Positions 1-5,419 of a stretch of DNA of 5,625 bases are shown here, one piece after another; within the stretch, counting starts at the first letter, position 1, and the number at the start of each line of letters is the position of its first letter. The notes under the pieces were generated by a model. It did no database searches. It was given only the letters and a program-made list of their open reading frames with translations, and was not told the origin of the DNA. The stretch is from positions 1 to 5,625 of the forward strand of contig CAKVNA010000061.1 in NCBI GenBank assembly GCA_934776915.1, read 5' to 3'. The position numbers were made by a program, and so were the translations under genes. This DNA is from an uncultured Clostridia bacterium (GTDB taxonomy: Bacteria > Bacillota > Clostridia > Christensenellales > UBA1242).

Positions 1-330
1 TTTAACATTTGTAACCAAATTATCTATTGCATTATTAATTTTATTCATTGCTTCATCAATTTGTTCTTGTGAAGTAGCTTTATCAAGTAAATTTTCAGCT
101 TCAGAAACTGCTTCTAATAATAAATCAATACTATCTTTAGTGTATAAAGCTTTCTTTTCATCAGTTAAATAATTATCTTTAGCGTAAGTAATTCTTCTAT
201 TTAACGCTAAATAATTTAATGATTCTTCAACTGAAGAAGTTGATGAATTATTGTTATTACAACTAGTTAACGTACAAATAGATAACATCATTAATGTAGT
301 AAGTGGAATAATAATTTTATTTTTTAACAT
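1..330 (-). CDS. Putative FIVAR-domain lipoprotein, C-terminus beyond window
   Basis: This open frame of 110 codons has no stop before the window edge, so only the N-terminal part is visible. From the ATG at 330 the protein begins with a textbook lipoprotein signal: lysines at residues 3 and 5, a hydrophobic stretch, then the lipobox L-T-S-C with Cys24 as the likely lipidated residue. An Asn/Ser-rich linker follows (residues 25-37). Residues about 40-106 are helical and resemble a FIVAR repeat (YTKDSIDLLLEAVSEAENLL, then TSQEQIDEAMNKINNAIDNL), a module of Gram-positive surface proteins that often bind glycans or matrix. It would sit on the outer face of the membrane. No Shine-Dalgarno lies before this ATG. 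The frame is open upstream into a YolD-like sequence, so a gene caller would start at 426. G+C is about 23% by hand count, against about 42% in the 90 bases just upstream. The lipoprotein call is strong; the binding role is inference. Confidence 0.72.
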   Translation of the reverse strand, partial: MLKNKIIIPLTTLMMLSICTLTSCNNNNSSTSSVEESLNYLALNRRITYAKDNYLTDEKKALYTKDSIDLLLEAVSEAENLLDKATSQEQIDEAMNKINNAIDNLVTNVK

Positions 331-426
331 TTCGTCATGCTTTCGTTCTTTTTCTCGCATGGCATCTCTCAGTCCTTTCAGTGCATCAAAAGGCGCAAAT
401 TGTTTTGCTCTATCAATTCGTGGCAT
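331..426 (-). pseudogene. YolD-like protein, N-terminal fragment fused in frame to the lipoprotein
   Basis: Translation from ATG 426 gives 32 residues including RIDRAKQFAPFDALKG and REKERKHDE. This is the conserved start of YolD-like proteins that follow UmuC/DinB-type polymerase genes in Clostridia. The start lies one base after the TAA of the polymerase gene (428-430), with GGAGAAAAG overlapping the polymerase's last codons as ribosome site, so the two are a translationally coupled pair as usual in the family. A normal YolD-like protein continues for roughly 60 to 90 more residues with a beta-rich domain. Here that part is missing, and the frame runs straight into a lipoprotein signal peptide at 330. 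What is left is therefore a truncated gene, caused either by rearrangement or by a misjoined contig. The precise role of YolD proteins is poorly known; association with SOS polymerases is the main clue. Confidence 0.7.
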
Positions 427-427
427 T

Positions 428-1699
428 TTACATCTTTTCTCCACTTTTATGTCCCCCTATTGATACATTTCTTTCCCTTTGTGTGGCTCTGTCCTCAAAG
501 TCAAGTCCTTTCAAAATTGAATTTTTGCCATATTTATCCTTCACTTCAAGAACAGTCCTAGTTTTAAGTTTTTCTCTCTTAACACTATCAATGTCGGTGA
601 AAAAGTCATAAATTTCATCATTTTCTGGCACTAAATCATCAAAACAATAGCCAATTTTGCGAATAAGTTTTTTATGGTCGGCAACTTTGCAAAAAAGTTC
701 ATCGCACACTTTGCCAATTATGGAATATAAATTTGTAACAACAGACAGACGTTGTGTGCCTTTGTCACCCTCGCCTTTTCTATCACCATAACTAATATAA
801 ACATGCACAAGTTGTGTGGCATAATTTTGATTTGCAAGGTCGTAACAGCCATTTTGCACCATTTCTTTCATAACAATTCTCGCTTCATCAAAAGTATAGT
901 TGCAAGGCAAAATTTGAGATGAAGAAATTGATTTTGAGTGTGACTTATAATTTTTTATGTCACTCATAAGGCAAGGCTCTCTGCCCCATGCGTGGTCAAT
1001 CAAAAGTTCTGCATTAACCCCAAATTCTTTATATAATGAATTCTCGTCACCATTTGCAATGCCTTCCATGTCAAAAATTCCATACTTTCTAAGCCTACTT
1101 GCCGTTCCTTCAGAAATTTGCCAGAAGTCAGTCAAAGGTCTGTGGTGCCACAATGTTTTGATAAATTTTTCTTCATTCAGCCAACCAATTCTATCCTTTG
1201 CAGATTTTGCAGTTATATCAAGAGCAATTTTCGCAAGATACATATTTGTTCCAATTCCAACAGAAGACGGAATTCCCAAATGTTCCAAAATTTCATTCAT
1301 AAGTTTTTGGGCAAAAGGTTTGGCGGTTGTCTTATAATATTTCAAATAGTCCGTCACATCTAAAATACATTCGTCAATGGAATAAACATGAATATCGTTT
1401 TTGCTAATATACTTTAAATAAATTGCATAGATTTCTGCGGCATATTCAATATATTTTTTCATTCGTGGCGGGGCTAAAATATAATCAACACTTTGTGGAA
1501 TTTCATAAAGCCTACATCTGTTTCTTATTCCAAGTTTTCTCATTGCAGGACTTATTGCAAGGCAAATTGTCCCCGAGCCACGAGTCCCATCTGCCACAAC
1601 AAGATTTGTCGTCATGGCGTCAAGCCCCCTTTCGGCGCACTCAACAGATGCAAAAAAAGATTTCATATCTATAACAAAATAAACTCTATCTTCACTCAT
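428..1699 (-). CDS. Y-family translesion DNA polymerase (UmuC/UvrX-like)
   Basis: The 423-residue product is a full-length Y-family lesion-bypass polymerase, which copies damaged DNA at low fidelity. The palm starts with VIDMKSFFASVE, giving catalytic Asp11. Phe16 is at the steric-gate position that excludes ribonucleotides. The second acidic motif YSIDECILDVT supplies Asp109 and Glu110. GIPSSVGIGTNMYLAKIALD (about 142-161) is the conserved palm/thumb block, residues about 190-240 carry the thumb helix-hairpin-helix region, and the little-finger domain follows (about 255-360). The C-terminal ATQRERNVSIGGHK matches the tail common in clostridial UmuC-like proteins. The variant DMKSFF, rather than DMDAFF, is typical of this UmuC/UvrX-like branch rather than of classical DinB. 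The ATG at 1699 is preceded by GGGGAAAG about 11 bases upstream, a weak ribosome site. A YolD-like start follows after one base. A LexA-box-like palindrome upstream suggests SOS control. Family certain; exact orthology (DinB, UvrX or UmuC) not resolved. Confidence 0.95.
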   Translation of the reverse strand: MSEDRVYFVIDMKSFFASVECAERGLDAMTTNLVVADGTRGSGTICLAISPAMRKLGIRNRCRLYEIPQSVDYILAPPRMKKYIEYAAEIYAIYLKYISKNDIHVYSIDECILDVTDYLKYYKTTAKPFAQKLMNEILEHLGIPSSVGIGTNMYLAKIALDITAKSAKDRIGWLNEEKFIKTLWHHRPLTDFWQISEGTASRLRKYGIFDMEGIANGDENSLYKEFGVNAELLIDHAWGREPCLMSDIKNYKSHSKSISSSQILPCNYTFDEARIVMKEMVQNGCYDLANQNYATQLVHVYISYGDRKGEGDKGTQRLSVVTNLYSIIGKVCDELFCKVADHKKLIRKIGYCFDDLVPENDEIYDFFTDIDSVKREKLKTRTVLEVKDKYGKNSILKGLDFEDRATQRERNVSIGGHKSGEKM

Positions 1700-1726
1700 A
1701 TTTCAATCTTTCCCCACGACTTTTTC

Positions 1727-1768
1727 TCTATACAATTTTATCAAACATATGTTGTCAAAGCAAGTCAA
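1727..1768 (-). promoter_or_regulatory. Possible polymerase-gene promoter region
   Basis: On the minus strand there are two -35-like hexamers in tandem, TTGACT (1763-1768) and TTGACA (1753-1758). Downstream are the -10-like TAAAAT (1735-1740) and TATAGA (1727-1732). None of the pairings has ideal spacing: TTGACA to TATAGA is 20 bases and TTGACA to TAAAAT is 12. TTGACT at 17 bases reaches only a poor TTTGAT. The exact promoter is therefore unresolved, although a start in this stretch is expected. Confidence 0.3.
1744..1753. promoter_or_regulatory. Candidate LexA (SOS) operator upstream of the polymerase gene
   Basis: AACATATGTT is a perfect 10-base palindrome, 45 bases upstream of the polymerase ATG. 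It matches the core of the Bacillota LexA/DinR box (CGAAC-N4-GTTCG, often with ATAT or TTAT in the centre). The outer CG/CG pairs are not kept: the minus strand reads ACAACATATGTTTG, 11 of 14 matches to CGAACATATGTTCG. It abuts a TTGACA -35-like hexamer on the minus strand (1753-1758), where repressor would block RNA polymerase. SOS control of error-prone polymerases is well established; binding here is inferred. Confidence 0.45.
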
Positions 1769-1862
1769 ATATACTCCTAATATAACTTTTTACAAACAAT
1801 TTTTAATTCAATCAACTCTTTCCTATCAATAAACAAAACTCAAAAAAACACCTCAAATTTCG

Positions 1863-1877
1863 TCTTACTTATCTTAC
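1863..1877 (-). repeat. GTAAGA-N3-GTAAGA motif, distal copy
   Basis: On the minus strand this reads GTAAGATAAGTAAGA: two GTAAGA hexamers whose starts are 9 bases apart. The same arrangement occurs once more at 2043-2057 on the plus strand. A paired direct repeat with near one-turn spacing is a common form for a regulator binding site; no known regulator is recognised from it. Confidence 0.35.
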
Positions 1878-2009
1878 ACGCCAAATTAAATTTAAAACAC
1901 AAATCTCCTCGTGTAAAATTTTTTTGCAATATGAACTTATAATAAATTTATATTTTTTGTTATTTTTTTAAAATATTTACATATTTAAAATTAAAATATT
2001 TTCAATCGT

Positions 2010-2038
2010 TTGACTTTATGGAAAAATAGGAATATACT
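2010..2038 (+). promoter_or_regulatory. Sigma-A promoter of the AbrB-ABC operon
   Basis: TTGACT (2010-2015) and TATACT (2033-2038) are separated by exactly 17 bases, five of six matches each to the housekeeping consensus. Upstream is a long A/T-rich tract that could be an UP element. Transcription should begin near 2044-2046, giving a leader of about 28 bases before the ATG at 2073. The predicted start falls inside the GTAAGA doublet at 2043-2057, so a protein bound there would block initiation. Confidence 0.7.
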
Positions 2039-2042
2039 TTAA

Positions 2043-2057
2043 GTAAGACTTGTAAGA
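2043..2057 (+). repeat. GTAAGA-N3-GTAAGA motif at the predicted transcription start
   Basis: The sequence GTAAGACTTGTAAGA holds two GTAAGA hexamers starting 9 bases apart, matching the inverted distal copy at 1863-1877 in 12 of 15 positions, all mismatches being in the spacer. It lies just before the AGGTAGGAAA ribosome site and over the predicted start point. It is a candidate operator, possibly for the AbrB-like protein encoded next; this is inference. Confidence 0.4.
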
Positions 2058-2072
2058 AAGGTAGGAAACAAA

Positions 2073-2288
2073 ATGGAAAAGAAAAAATTTATATGGACAA
2101 CCAAAGTTACAAGCAAAGGTCAAATGGTTATCCCCAAAGAAGCCCGTGATGTTTTTAATATCAAAGAGGGCGATATGCTCATTCTTTTTGGCGACACAGA
2201 AAAAGGAATTGGCATGGCGAAATATGACGACTATTTGAAATTTGCGGAAGAAATTTTTAAAGCAAAAAACGGAGGACAAAATGATTGA
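2073..2288 (+). CDS. AbrB/MazE/SpoVT-family transcriptional regulator
   Basis: The product is a 71-residue DNA-binding protein consisting of one SpoVT-AbrB swapped-hairpin domain. Residues 10-40 carry the family pattern TKVTSKGQMVIPKEAR, then FNIKEGDMLILFGD, followed by a short helical tail (about 51-66). These proteins bind AT-rich operators as dimers or tetramers and act as transition-state or local repressors. The ATG follows AGGTAGGAAA at a good distance. Its last codons overlap the ABC ATPase start by 8 bases, so it heads a three-gene operon and most likely tunes it, including its own synthesis. AbrB-fold proteins can also be MazE-type antitoxins, but no toxin gene follows here, so a regulator is the better reading. 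Family assignment is strong; target and signal are unknown. Confidence 0.9.
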   Translation: MEKKKFIWTTKVTSKGQMVIPKEARDVFNIKEGDMLILFGDTEKGIGMAKYDDYLKFAEEIFKAKNGGQND

Positions 2289-2991
2289 AATTCAAAACCT
2301 AACAAAAAAATTTAAATCATTAACTGCAGTGGACAATGTTAGCTTGAAAATAAGTGAAAATAAATGTTTTGCACTTTTAGGCTTAAACGGTGCTGGCAAA
2401 ACAACCCTAATAAATATGTTGTCAACAGTTATGCTCCCAACAAGCGGCACAGCAAAAATTGACGGGCATGACATTGTAAAAAACTCACTTGAAGTGAGAA
2501 AGATTATAAACATCTCGCCACAAGAAACAGCCGTTGCCAAAAATTTGACAGTACGAGAAAATTTGGAGTTTATCGCTTCACTTTATGATATAAAAGACAA
2601 AGATAAAAAAATTGACGAAATTATCTCCAAACTCAAACTTAATGGCAAAGCAAATGTCTTATGCAAAAATTTGTCTGGCGGACAAATGAGGCGTATTAGT
2701 CTTGCATTAGGACTAATTTCAGAGCCAAAGGTGTTGTTCTTAGACGAGCCAACTTTGGGGCTTGATATAAAAGCAAGAAAGATTTTGTGGGAAACTATTT
2801 CTGCCCTTAAAGGCAAAATGACAATCATTCTTACAACTCACTATCTTGAAGAAGTGGAAAACCTTGCAGACGAAATTGGAATTATATCCCGAGGGGAAAT
2901 AAAAGTTGTTGGCACACCTAAGGAAATTATCGATAAGACACAGTCCAAAAACCTTGAAGACGCATTTTTGAAATTGACGGAGGAAGAATAA
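2281..2991 (+). CDS. ABC transporter ATP-binding protein (ABC-2 exporter type)
   Basis: The 236-residue product is the nucleotide-binding subunit that powers the membrane partner encoded next. All motifs are intact: Walker A GLNGAGKTT (34-42), Q-loop Gln81 in ISPQE, signature LSGGQ (131-135), Walker B VLFLDE (151-156) with catalytic Glu156, D-loop GLD (160-162), and switch His187 in TTHYLEE. The overall pattern fits the CcmA/DrrA/NatA-like group that pairs with ABC-2 permeases for export. Start 2281 was chosen because GGAGG (2271-2275) lies 5 bases upstream and the protein then begins MIEIQNLTKKF, as usual. An in-frame ATG at 2242 lies inside the regulator gene and lacks a ribosome site. The gene overlaps the regulator by 8 bases and the permease by 1 (TAATG). 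The substrate cannot be read from sequence. Confidence 0.97.
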   Translation: MIEIQNLTKKFKSLTAVDNVSLKISENKCFALLGLNGAGKTTLINMLSTVMLPTSGTAKIDGHDIVKNSLEVRKIINISPQETAVAKNLTVRENLEFIASLYDIKDKDKKIDEIISKLKLNGKANVLCKNLSGGQMRRISLALGLISEPKVLFLDEPTLGLDIKARKILWETISALKGKMTIILTTHYLEEVENLADEIGIISRGEIKVVGTPKEIIDKTQSKNLEDAFLKLTEEE

Positions 2992-3731
2992 TGAAAAAAA
3001 TTTTCGCTATTGCTAAAAGAAATTTTACAGAGATGTTTCGTGACCCAGTTAGTCTGCTTCTTTGCCTTGCATTCCCTTTGCTTATGCTTTGCCTTATGCA
3101 ACTTTTGTTTGGAAATATGCAGTATCTGCCCGAGAATTTTAGAATTGAAAACTACGCCAGCGGAATTTGTGTGTTTGGCTACACCTTTATTTCGCTATAT
3201 GTTTCACTTCAAATCACAACAGACAAAAACACTTCCTTTATAAAAAGACTTAATATCTCGCCTATTCGCAGAACAGACTACATCTTCAGTTTCTATCTTT
3301 CAGCACTTCCAATGACCATGCTACAAACTGTTGTATTCTTCCTCGTAGCACTTTTATTCGGCTTCCCATTCAATGTTAATCTTCTCATAAGCATAATATA
3401 CCTCATTCCATCAGCCATTCTATACATTTCGTTTGGAATTTTGATTGGAATAATATCCAAAAACGAAAAAATGACGGGGCCAATCTCGTCAATTCTCATA
3501 AGTTTTATCGGAATTTTCGGCGGAATTTTCACCCCAGCCAGCACTTTCACAGGAACATTTGGCAAAATAATAAACTACCTTCCATTCACACATTCTGTTG
3601 AAATTGCAAGCGGACTTCAATCGGTTGGGGCTTCGTGCATTTATCCTCACATTTTGTATGTCCTTTTCTACACTGCCCTTTTGCTCGGAATAACCTTACT
3701 TGTTGACCACCTTGCCACAAAGCATAGATAA
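2991..3731 (+). CDS. ABC-2 type transporter permease
   Basis: This 246-residue integral membrane protein is the export channel partner of the preceding ATPase. It starts with a short basic cytoplasmic segment (KKIFAIAKRNFTEMFRDPVS, the typical ABC-2 N-terminal amphipathic lead). About six hydrophobic segments follow, near 20-41, 57-76, 97-124, 130-155, 165-185 and 220-238. FIGIFGGIFTPASTFTG before the last loop and the NYLPFTHSVE stretch fit the ABC-2 membrane family of drug, polyketide and peptide exporters. The length is normal for a half-size permease that works as a homodimer with two ATPases. GGAGG (2979-2983) lies 7 bases before the ATG, which overlaps the ATPase stop in TAATG, so synthesis is coupled. 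A terminator follows 20 bases after the stop, closing the operon. Drug or bacteriocin efflux is possible; the substrate is unknown. Confidence 0.94.
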   Translation: MKKIFAIAKRNFTEMFRDPVSLLLCLAFPLLMLCLMQLLFGNMQYLPENFRIENYASGICVFGYTFISLYVSLQITTDKNTSFIKRLNISPIRRTDYIFSFYLSALPMTMLQTVVFFLVALLFGFPFNVNLLISIIYLIPSAILYISFGILIGIISKNEKMTGPISSILISFIGIFGGIFTPASTFTGTFGKIINYLPFTHSVEIASGLQSVGASCIYPHILYVLFYTALLLGITLLVDHLATKHR

Positions 3732-3746
3732 AATATTTGGAATATA

Positions 3747-3780
3747 GAAAAAGAACCCTTATATTTGGGTTCCTTTTTTA
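3747..3780. terminator. Bidirectional rho-independent terminator between convergent genes
   Basis: GAACCC (3753-3758) pairs with GGGTTC (3767-3772) around an 8-base loop. It is followed by TTTTTT on the plus strand (3774-3779) and flanked by AAAAA on the left, which gives a U-run on the minus transcript. It can end both the ABC operon (plus) and rnhA (minus). The plus-strand T-run overlaps the rnhA stop codon. The stem is only 6 base pairs, so strength may be moderate. Confidence 0.8.
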
Positions 3781-4269
3781 TTCATTATTCATTATTCGTT
3801 CTTCCACTTTGTCAAATGTTTCAAGCGACATCGCTTGCATTTTAAGAATTGCATTTCGAGCCATTTCGTCACACTCGTTGTTAAGTTTGTTGTCCGAATG
3901 TCCCTTAACTTTCACAAACTGCACACGGTGCTTCACCACAAGTTCCAAAAGTTGCTCCCACAAATCACGATTTAGCACAGGTTTTTTGTCAGAGTTTTTC
4001 CACGAGTGAAGTTGCCAAGTCTCAAGCCATTTGTTGTTTACTGCATTGCAAACATAAGCGCTGTCCGAGTGCAAAACAACATTACATTCCTTGTTCAGAA
4101 TTTCCAGCGACTTGATAACCGCCATAATCTCCATTCTGTTGTTTGTTGTGTCCGCCCTTGCACCGAAAACATTTTTGCCCTTGCCGTCACACATAACTAT
4201 GCCCGCATATCCACCAGGTCCAGGGTTTCCAGAACACGCCCCGTCTGTCCAAATCATAACTTCTTTCAT
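3778..4269 (-). CDS. rnhA: Ribonuclease HI
   Basis: The 163-residue enzyme cleaves the RNA strand of RNA-DNA hybrids, removing R-loops and primers. The type 1 RNase H fold and full catalytic set are visible: Asp9 in WTDGACSGNPGPGGY, Glu47 in NNRMEI, Asp69 in LHSDSAYV, His124 in VKGHSDN, and Asp134 in NECDEMAR. These correspond to D10, E48, D70, H124 and D134 of the E. coli enzyme. The basic handle region is present around WQLHSWKNSDKKPV (85-98). Length is normal, with a short extra C-terminal helix rich in acidic residues (about 145-163). The frame extends to TTG codons at 4287, but ATG 4269 gives the canonical start (MKEVMIWTDG), and the added codons overlap a -10 box. It is monocistronic, convergent with the ABC operon and downstream of the surface gene by 133 bases. 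Confidence 0.96.
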   Translation of the reverse strand: MKEVMIWTDGACSGNPGPGGYAGIVMCDGKGKNVFGARADTTNNRMEIMAVIKSLEILNKECNVVLHSDSAYVCNAVNNKWLETWQLHSWKNSDKKPVLNRDLWEQLLELVVKHRVQFVKVKGHSDNKLNNECDEMARNAILKMQAMSLETFDKVEERIMNNE

Positions 4270-4275
4270 ATTTGA

Positions 4276-4304
4276 ATTATACAACAACTTCCAAATTATT
4301 CCAA
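4276..4304 (-). promoter_or_regulatory. Promoter of rnhA, apparently leaderless
   Basis: On the minus strand TTGGAA (4299-4304) and a perfect TATAAT (4276-4281) are spaced 17 bases apart. Only six bases (TCAAAT) lie between the -10 and the rnhA ATG at 4269, so the expected start point is at or next to the A of the start codon. No Shine-Dalgarno fits: the nearest GGAAG is 18 bases from the ATG. The sequence therefore suggests a leaderless mRNA. Confidence 0.6.
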
Positions 4305-4402
4305 ATCATTTACTGCTATTCCCAACAAAAAACCCAAAATACAACACAAAATCATATCAGCCTGACTTTATCACTTTTCCAAAAATCATATAGCCCTCAC
4401 CT

Positions 4403-5419
4403 TCACGGGAGTTTTATAAGCCGAAGGTTTTTAAATGATACAGTGCAAGAAGACTGCCCCAAATCAACACACGCATAAACTATAAATGAACATGAGTGAG
4501 TTGAAGTGAATGTAAAATAACCAACATTAACATAATTATCTGGATAAGCTCTAAGATATGAGCCACCGATAGAAACCCAGCCGTCATTATCATATATAAT
4601 GGCTACTGGATAAGGTTTTACTCCACTATAAGTACAACTGTCGAAACAAAATTTATATGTCCCAGCTGGAATTGAGATTTTTTGTCGCATAAAAGCTTGC
4701 TCGGATATATTGTTCTTTGAAGTTACTGTTAAAGTGTCACCACTGCAAGAGAAACTTGCCACTGCACTCGTACCATAAATCCAAGACGAGTAATTCATAA
4801 TATTTCCCATAGAAGTTCCCCACTCGGCGGTAAGTGTTCTATCCCCCGGCGTGCCAAAAATAGTGTCACTTTCAATGTAGTAAGGTTCATATTTAACAAT
4901 CTCATTCTCGCTCAAAACTTTGGTGAGCATTAAGTCTGTAACTTTCACCGTCCCCGTTTTTGTACTTGCATTTATGGAAACATATATGACTAACCGCAAA
5001 TTATCGTCGTCGTTTGGAAGATAAAAGTATGTGTTTTGCCTTGCATTACTGACATGTGAAGTTATAGAAACATCTGACCAGCCGACATATCCGCCTGGTG
5101 TATTTTCATATTGTTTGACGCTAATATGCGGATAATCTACCTCTCCCATAGTTTCATAAGAACCATATGACAAATAATATGTTCCCTTGGTTAGAGAAAA
5201 ATTGTCACGGCATATATATTTTTGATCAACTGATGCTGATGAAATTGACGACACTTCAAAACTATTTGAAGTCTGTGAAAAGGTGGCGTACAGAGAATTT
5301 CTCCAGCCATCAATGGGAAATAGGTTTCTCCCTCTCCACCCGACAAAAGAATAACCCGTGCGGGTTGGCACGGGTAAGTCGCCGTAGGTGTCACCTAGTT
5401 TGACTATCTTAGAGGATAC
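4403..5419 (-). CDS. Surface protein, C-terminal part: InlB-repeat half plus two jelly-roll-like domains (frame broken upstream)
   Basis: This frame is the continuation, after a frameshift at the G tract, of the gene that begins at or beyond 5625. It opens with the second half of an InlB B-repeat (VKLGDTYGDLPVPTRTGYSF, then VGW). A 322-residue version starting at a GTG at 5371 is possible on paper, but that codon is inside the repeat and has no ribosome site, so it is not a real start. Counting from 5371, residues about 14-166 form a beta-rich domain running from GRNLFPIDGW to KYEPYYI. This framing is typical of phage-tail and carbohydrate-binding-like jelly rolls. Residues 172-184 (FGTPGDRTLTAEW) look like the closing strand of the InlB repeat. 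A second, related beta domain fills 188-322 and ends TVSFKNLRLIKLP, with no LPXTG or other sorting signal. Extracellular adhesion or glycan binding is a reasonable guess, unproven. Confidence 0.7.
   Translation of the reverse strand, partial: VSSKIVKLGDTYGDLPVPTRTGYSFVGWRGRNLFPIDGWRNSLYATFSQTSNSFEVSSISSASVDQKYICRDNFSLTKGTYYLSYGSYETMGEVDYPHISVKQYENTPGGYVGWSDVSITSHVSNARQNTYFYLPNDDDNLRLVIYVSINASTKTGTVKVTDLMLTKVLSENEIVKYEPYYIESDTIFGTPGDRTLTAEWGTSMGNIMNYSSWIYGTSAVASFSCSGDTLTVTSKNNISEQAFMRQKISIPAGTYKFCFDSCTYSGVKPYPVAIIYDNDGWVSIGGSYLRAYPDNYVNVGYFTFTSTHSCSFIVYACVDLGQSSCTVSFKNLRLIKLP
5354..5375. repeat. Perfect 8-bp GC-rich inverted repeat inside the surface gene
   Basis: ACCCGTGC (5354-5361) and GCACGGGT (5368-5375) are perfect complements around the 6-base loop GGGTTG. 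The stem is unusually GC-rich for this region and lies in the PVPTRTGY codons of the InlB repeat, 43 bases downstream of the G tract in the mRNA. It would form a stable RNA hairpin. It may be a chance result of codon choice; a role in frameshifting or termination is unproven. Confidence 0.5.

Larger units (their letters stand above)
1700..2072. other. Intergenic region between divergent polymerase and ABC operon
   Basis: This 373-base stretch has no credible gene on either strand. It holds the control region of the polymerase gene at its left end and of the AbrB-ABC operon at its right end, a LexA-like palindrome, and two oppositely oriented GTAAGA-N3-GTAAGA motifs. Bases about 1945-2002 are almost pure A/T (runs of T, then TTTAAAATATTTACATATTT), just upstream of the operon's -35. 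They could act as an UP element or a bendable AT-rich binding site. The middle (about 1780-1860) shows nothing recognisable. Confidence 0.7.

Noticed and set aside
1..330. Mollicutes-type genetic code (TGA = Trp) for the very AT-rich left end
   Set aside because: The visible 110 codons contain neither TGA nor TGG, so the code cannot be tested; the rest of the window clearly uses TGA as stop and TGG for Trp.
957..1337. Open frame of 126 codons on the plus strand inside the polymerase gene
   Set aside because: It is antisense to a full-length, motif-complete polymerase; it lacks a ribosome site and resembles no family. The same applies to the other plus-strand frames between 251 and 1780.
1780..1990. 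Small RNA, riboswitch or short peptide gene in the AT-rich spacer
   Set aside because: No conserved RNA fold, GC-rich stem or ribosome-site-plus-ORF combination is visible; only A/T-rich sequence was seen besides the listed sites.
2242..2280. Upstream ATG extension of the ABC ATPase
   Set aside because: The extra 13 codons lie inside the regulator gene with no ribosome site, whereas GGAGG is placed correctly for ATG 2281.
2073..2288. AbrB-like protein as a MazE-type antitoxin of a toxin-antitoxin pair
   Set aside because: The overlapping downstream gene is an ABC ATPase, and no MazF-like or other small toxin gene is adjacent on either side.
3737..4009. Open frame of 90 codons on the plus strand after the permease
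   Set aside because: It runs through the terminator and is antisense to rnhA, whose catalytic residues are all intact.
4325..4400. Direct repeat of ATATGATTTT and a possible terminator between the surface gene and rnhA
   Set aside because: The ten-base AT-rich repeat is within chance expectation, and no GC-rich stem with a U-run could be found on the minus strand here.
5191..5394. Minus-strand open frame beginning MTPTATYPCQPARV
   Set aside because: It is a third-frame shadow of the surface gene; the recognisable InlB and beta-domain residues are in the other frame.
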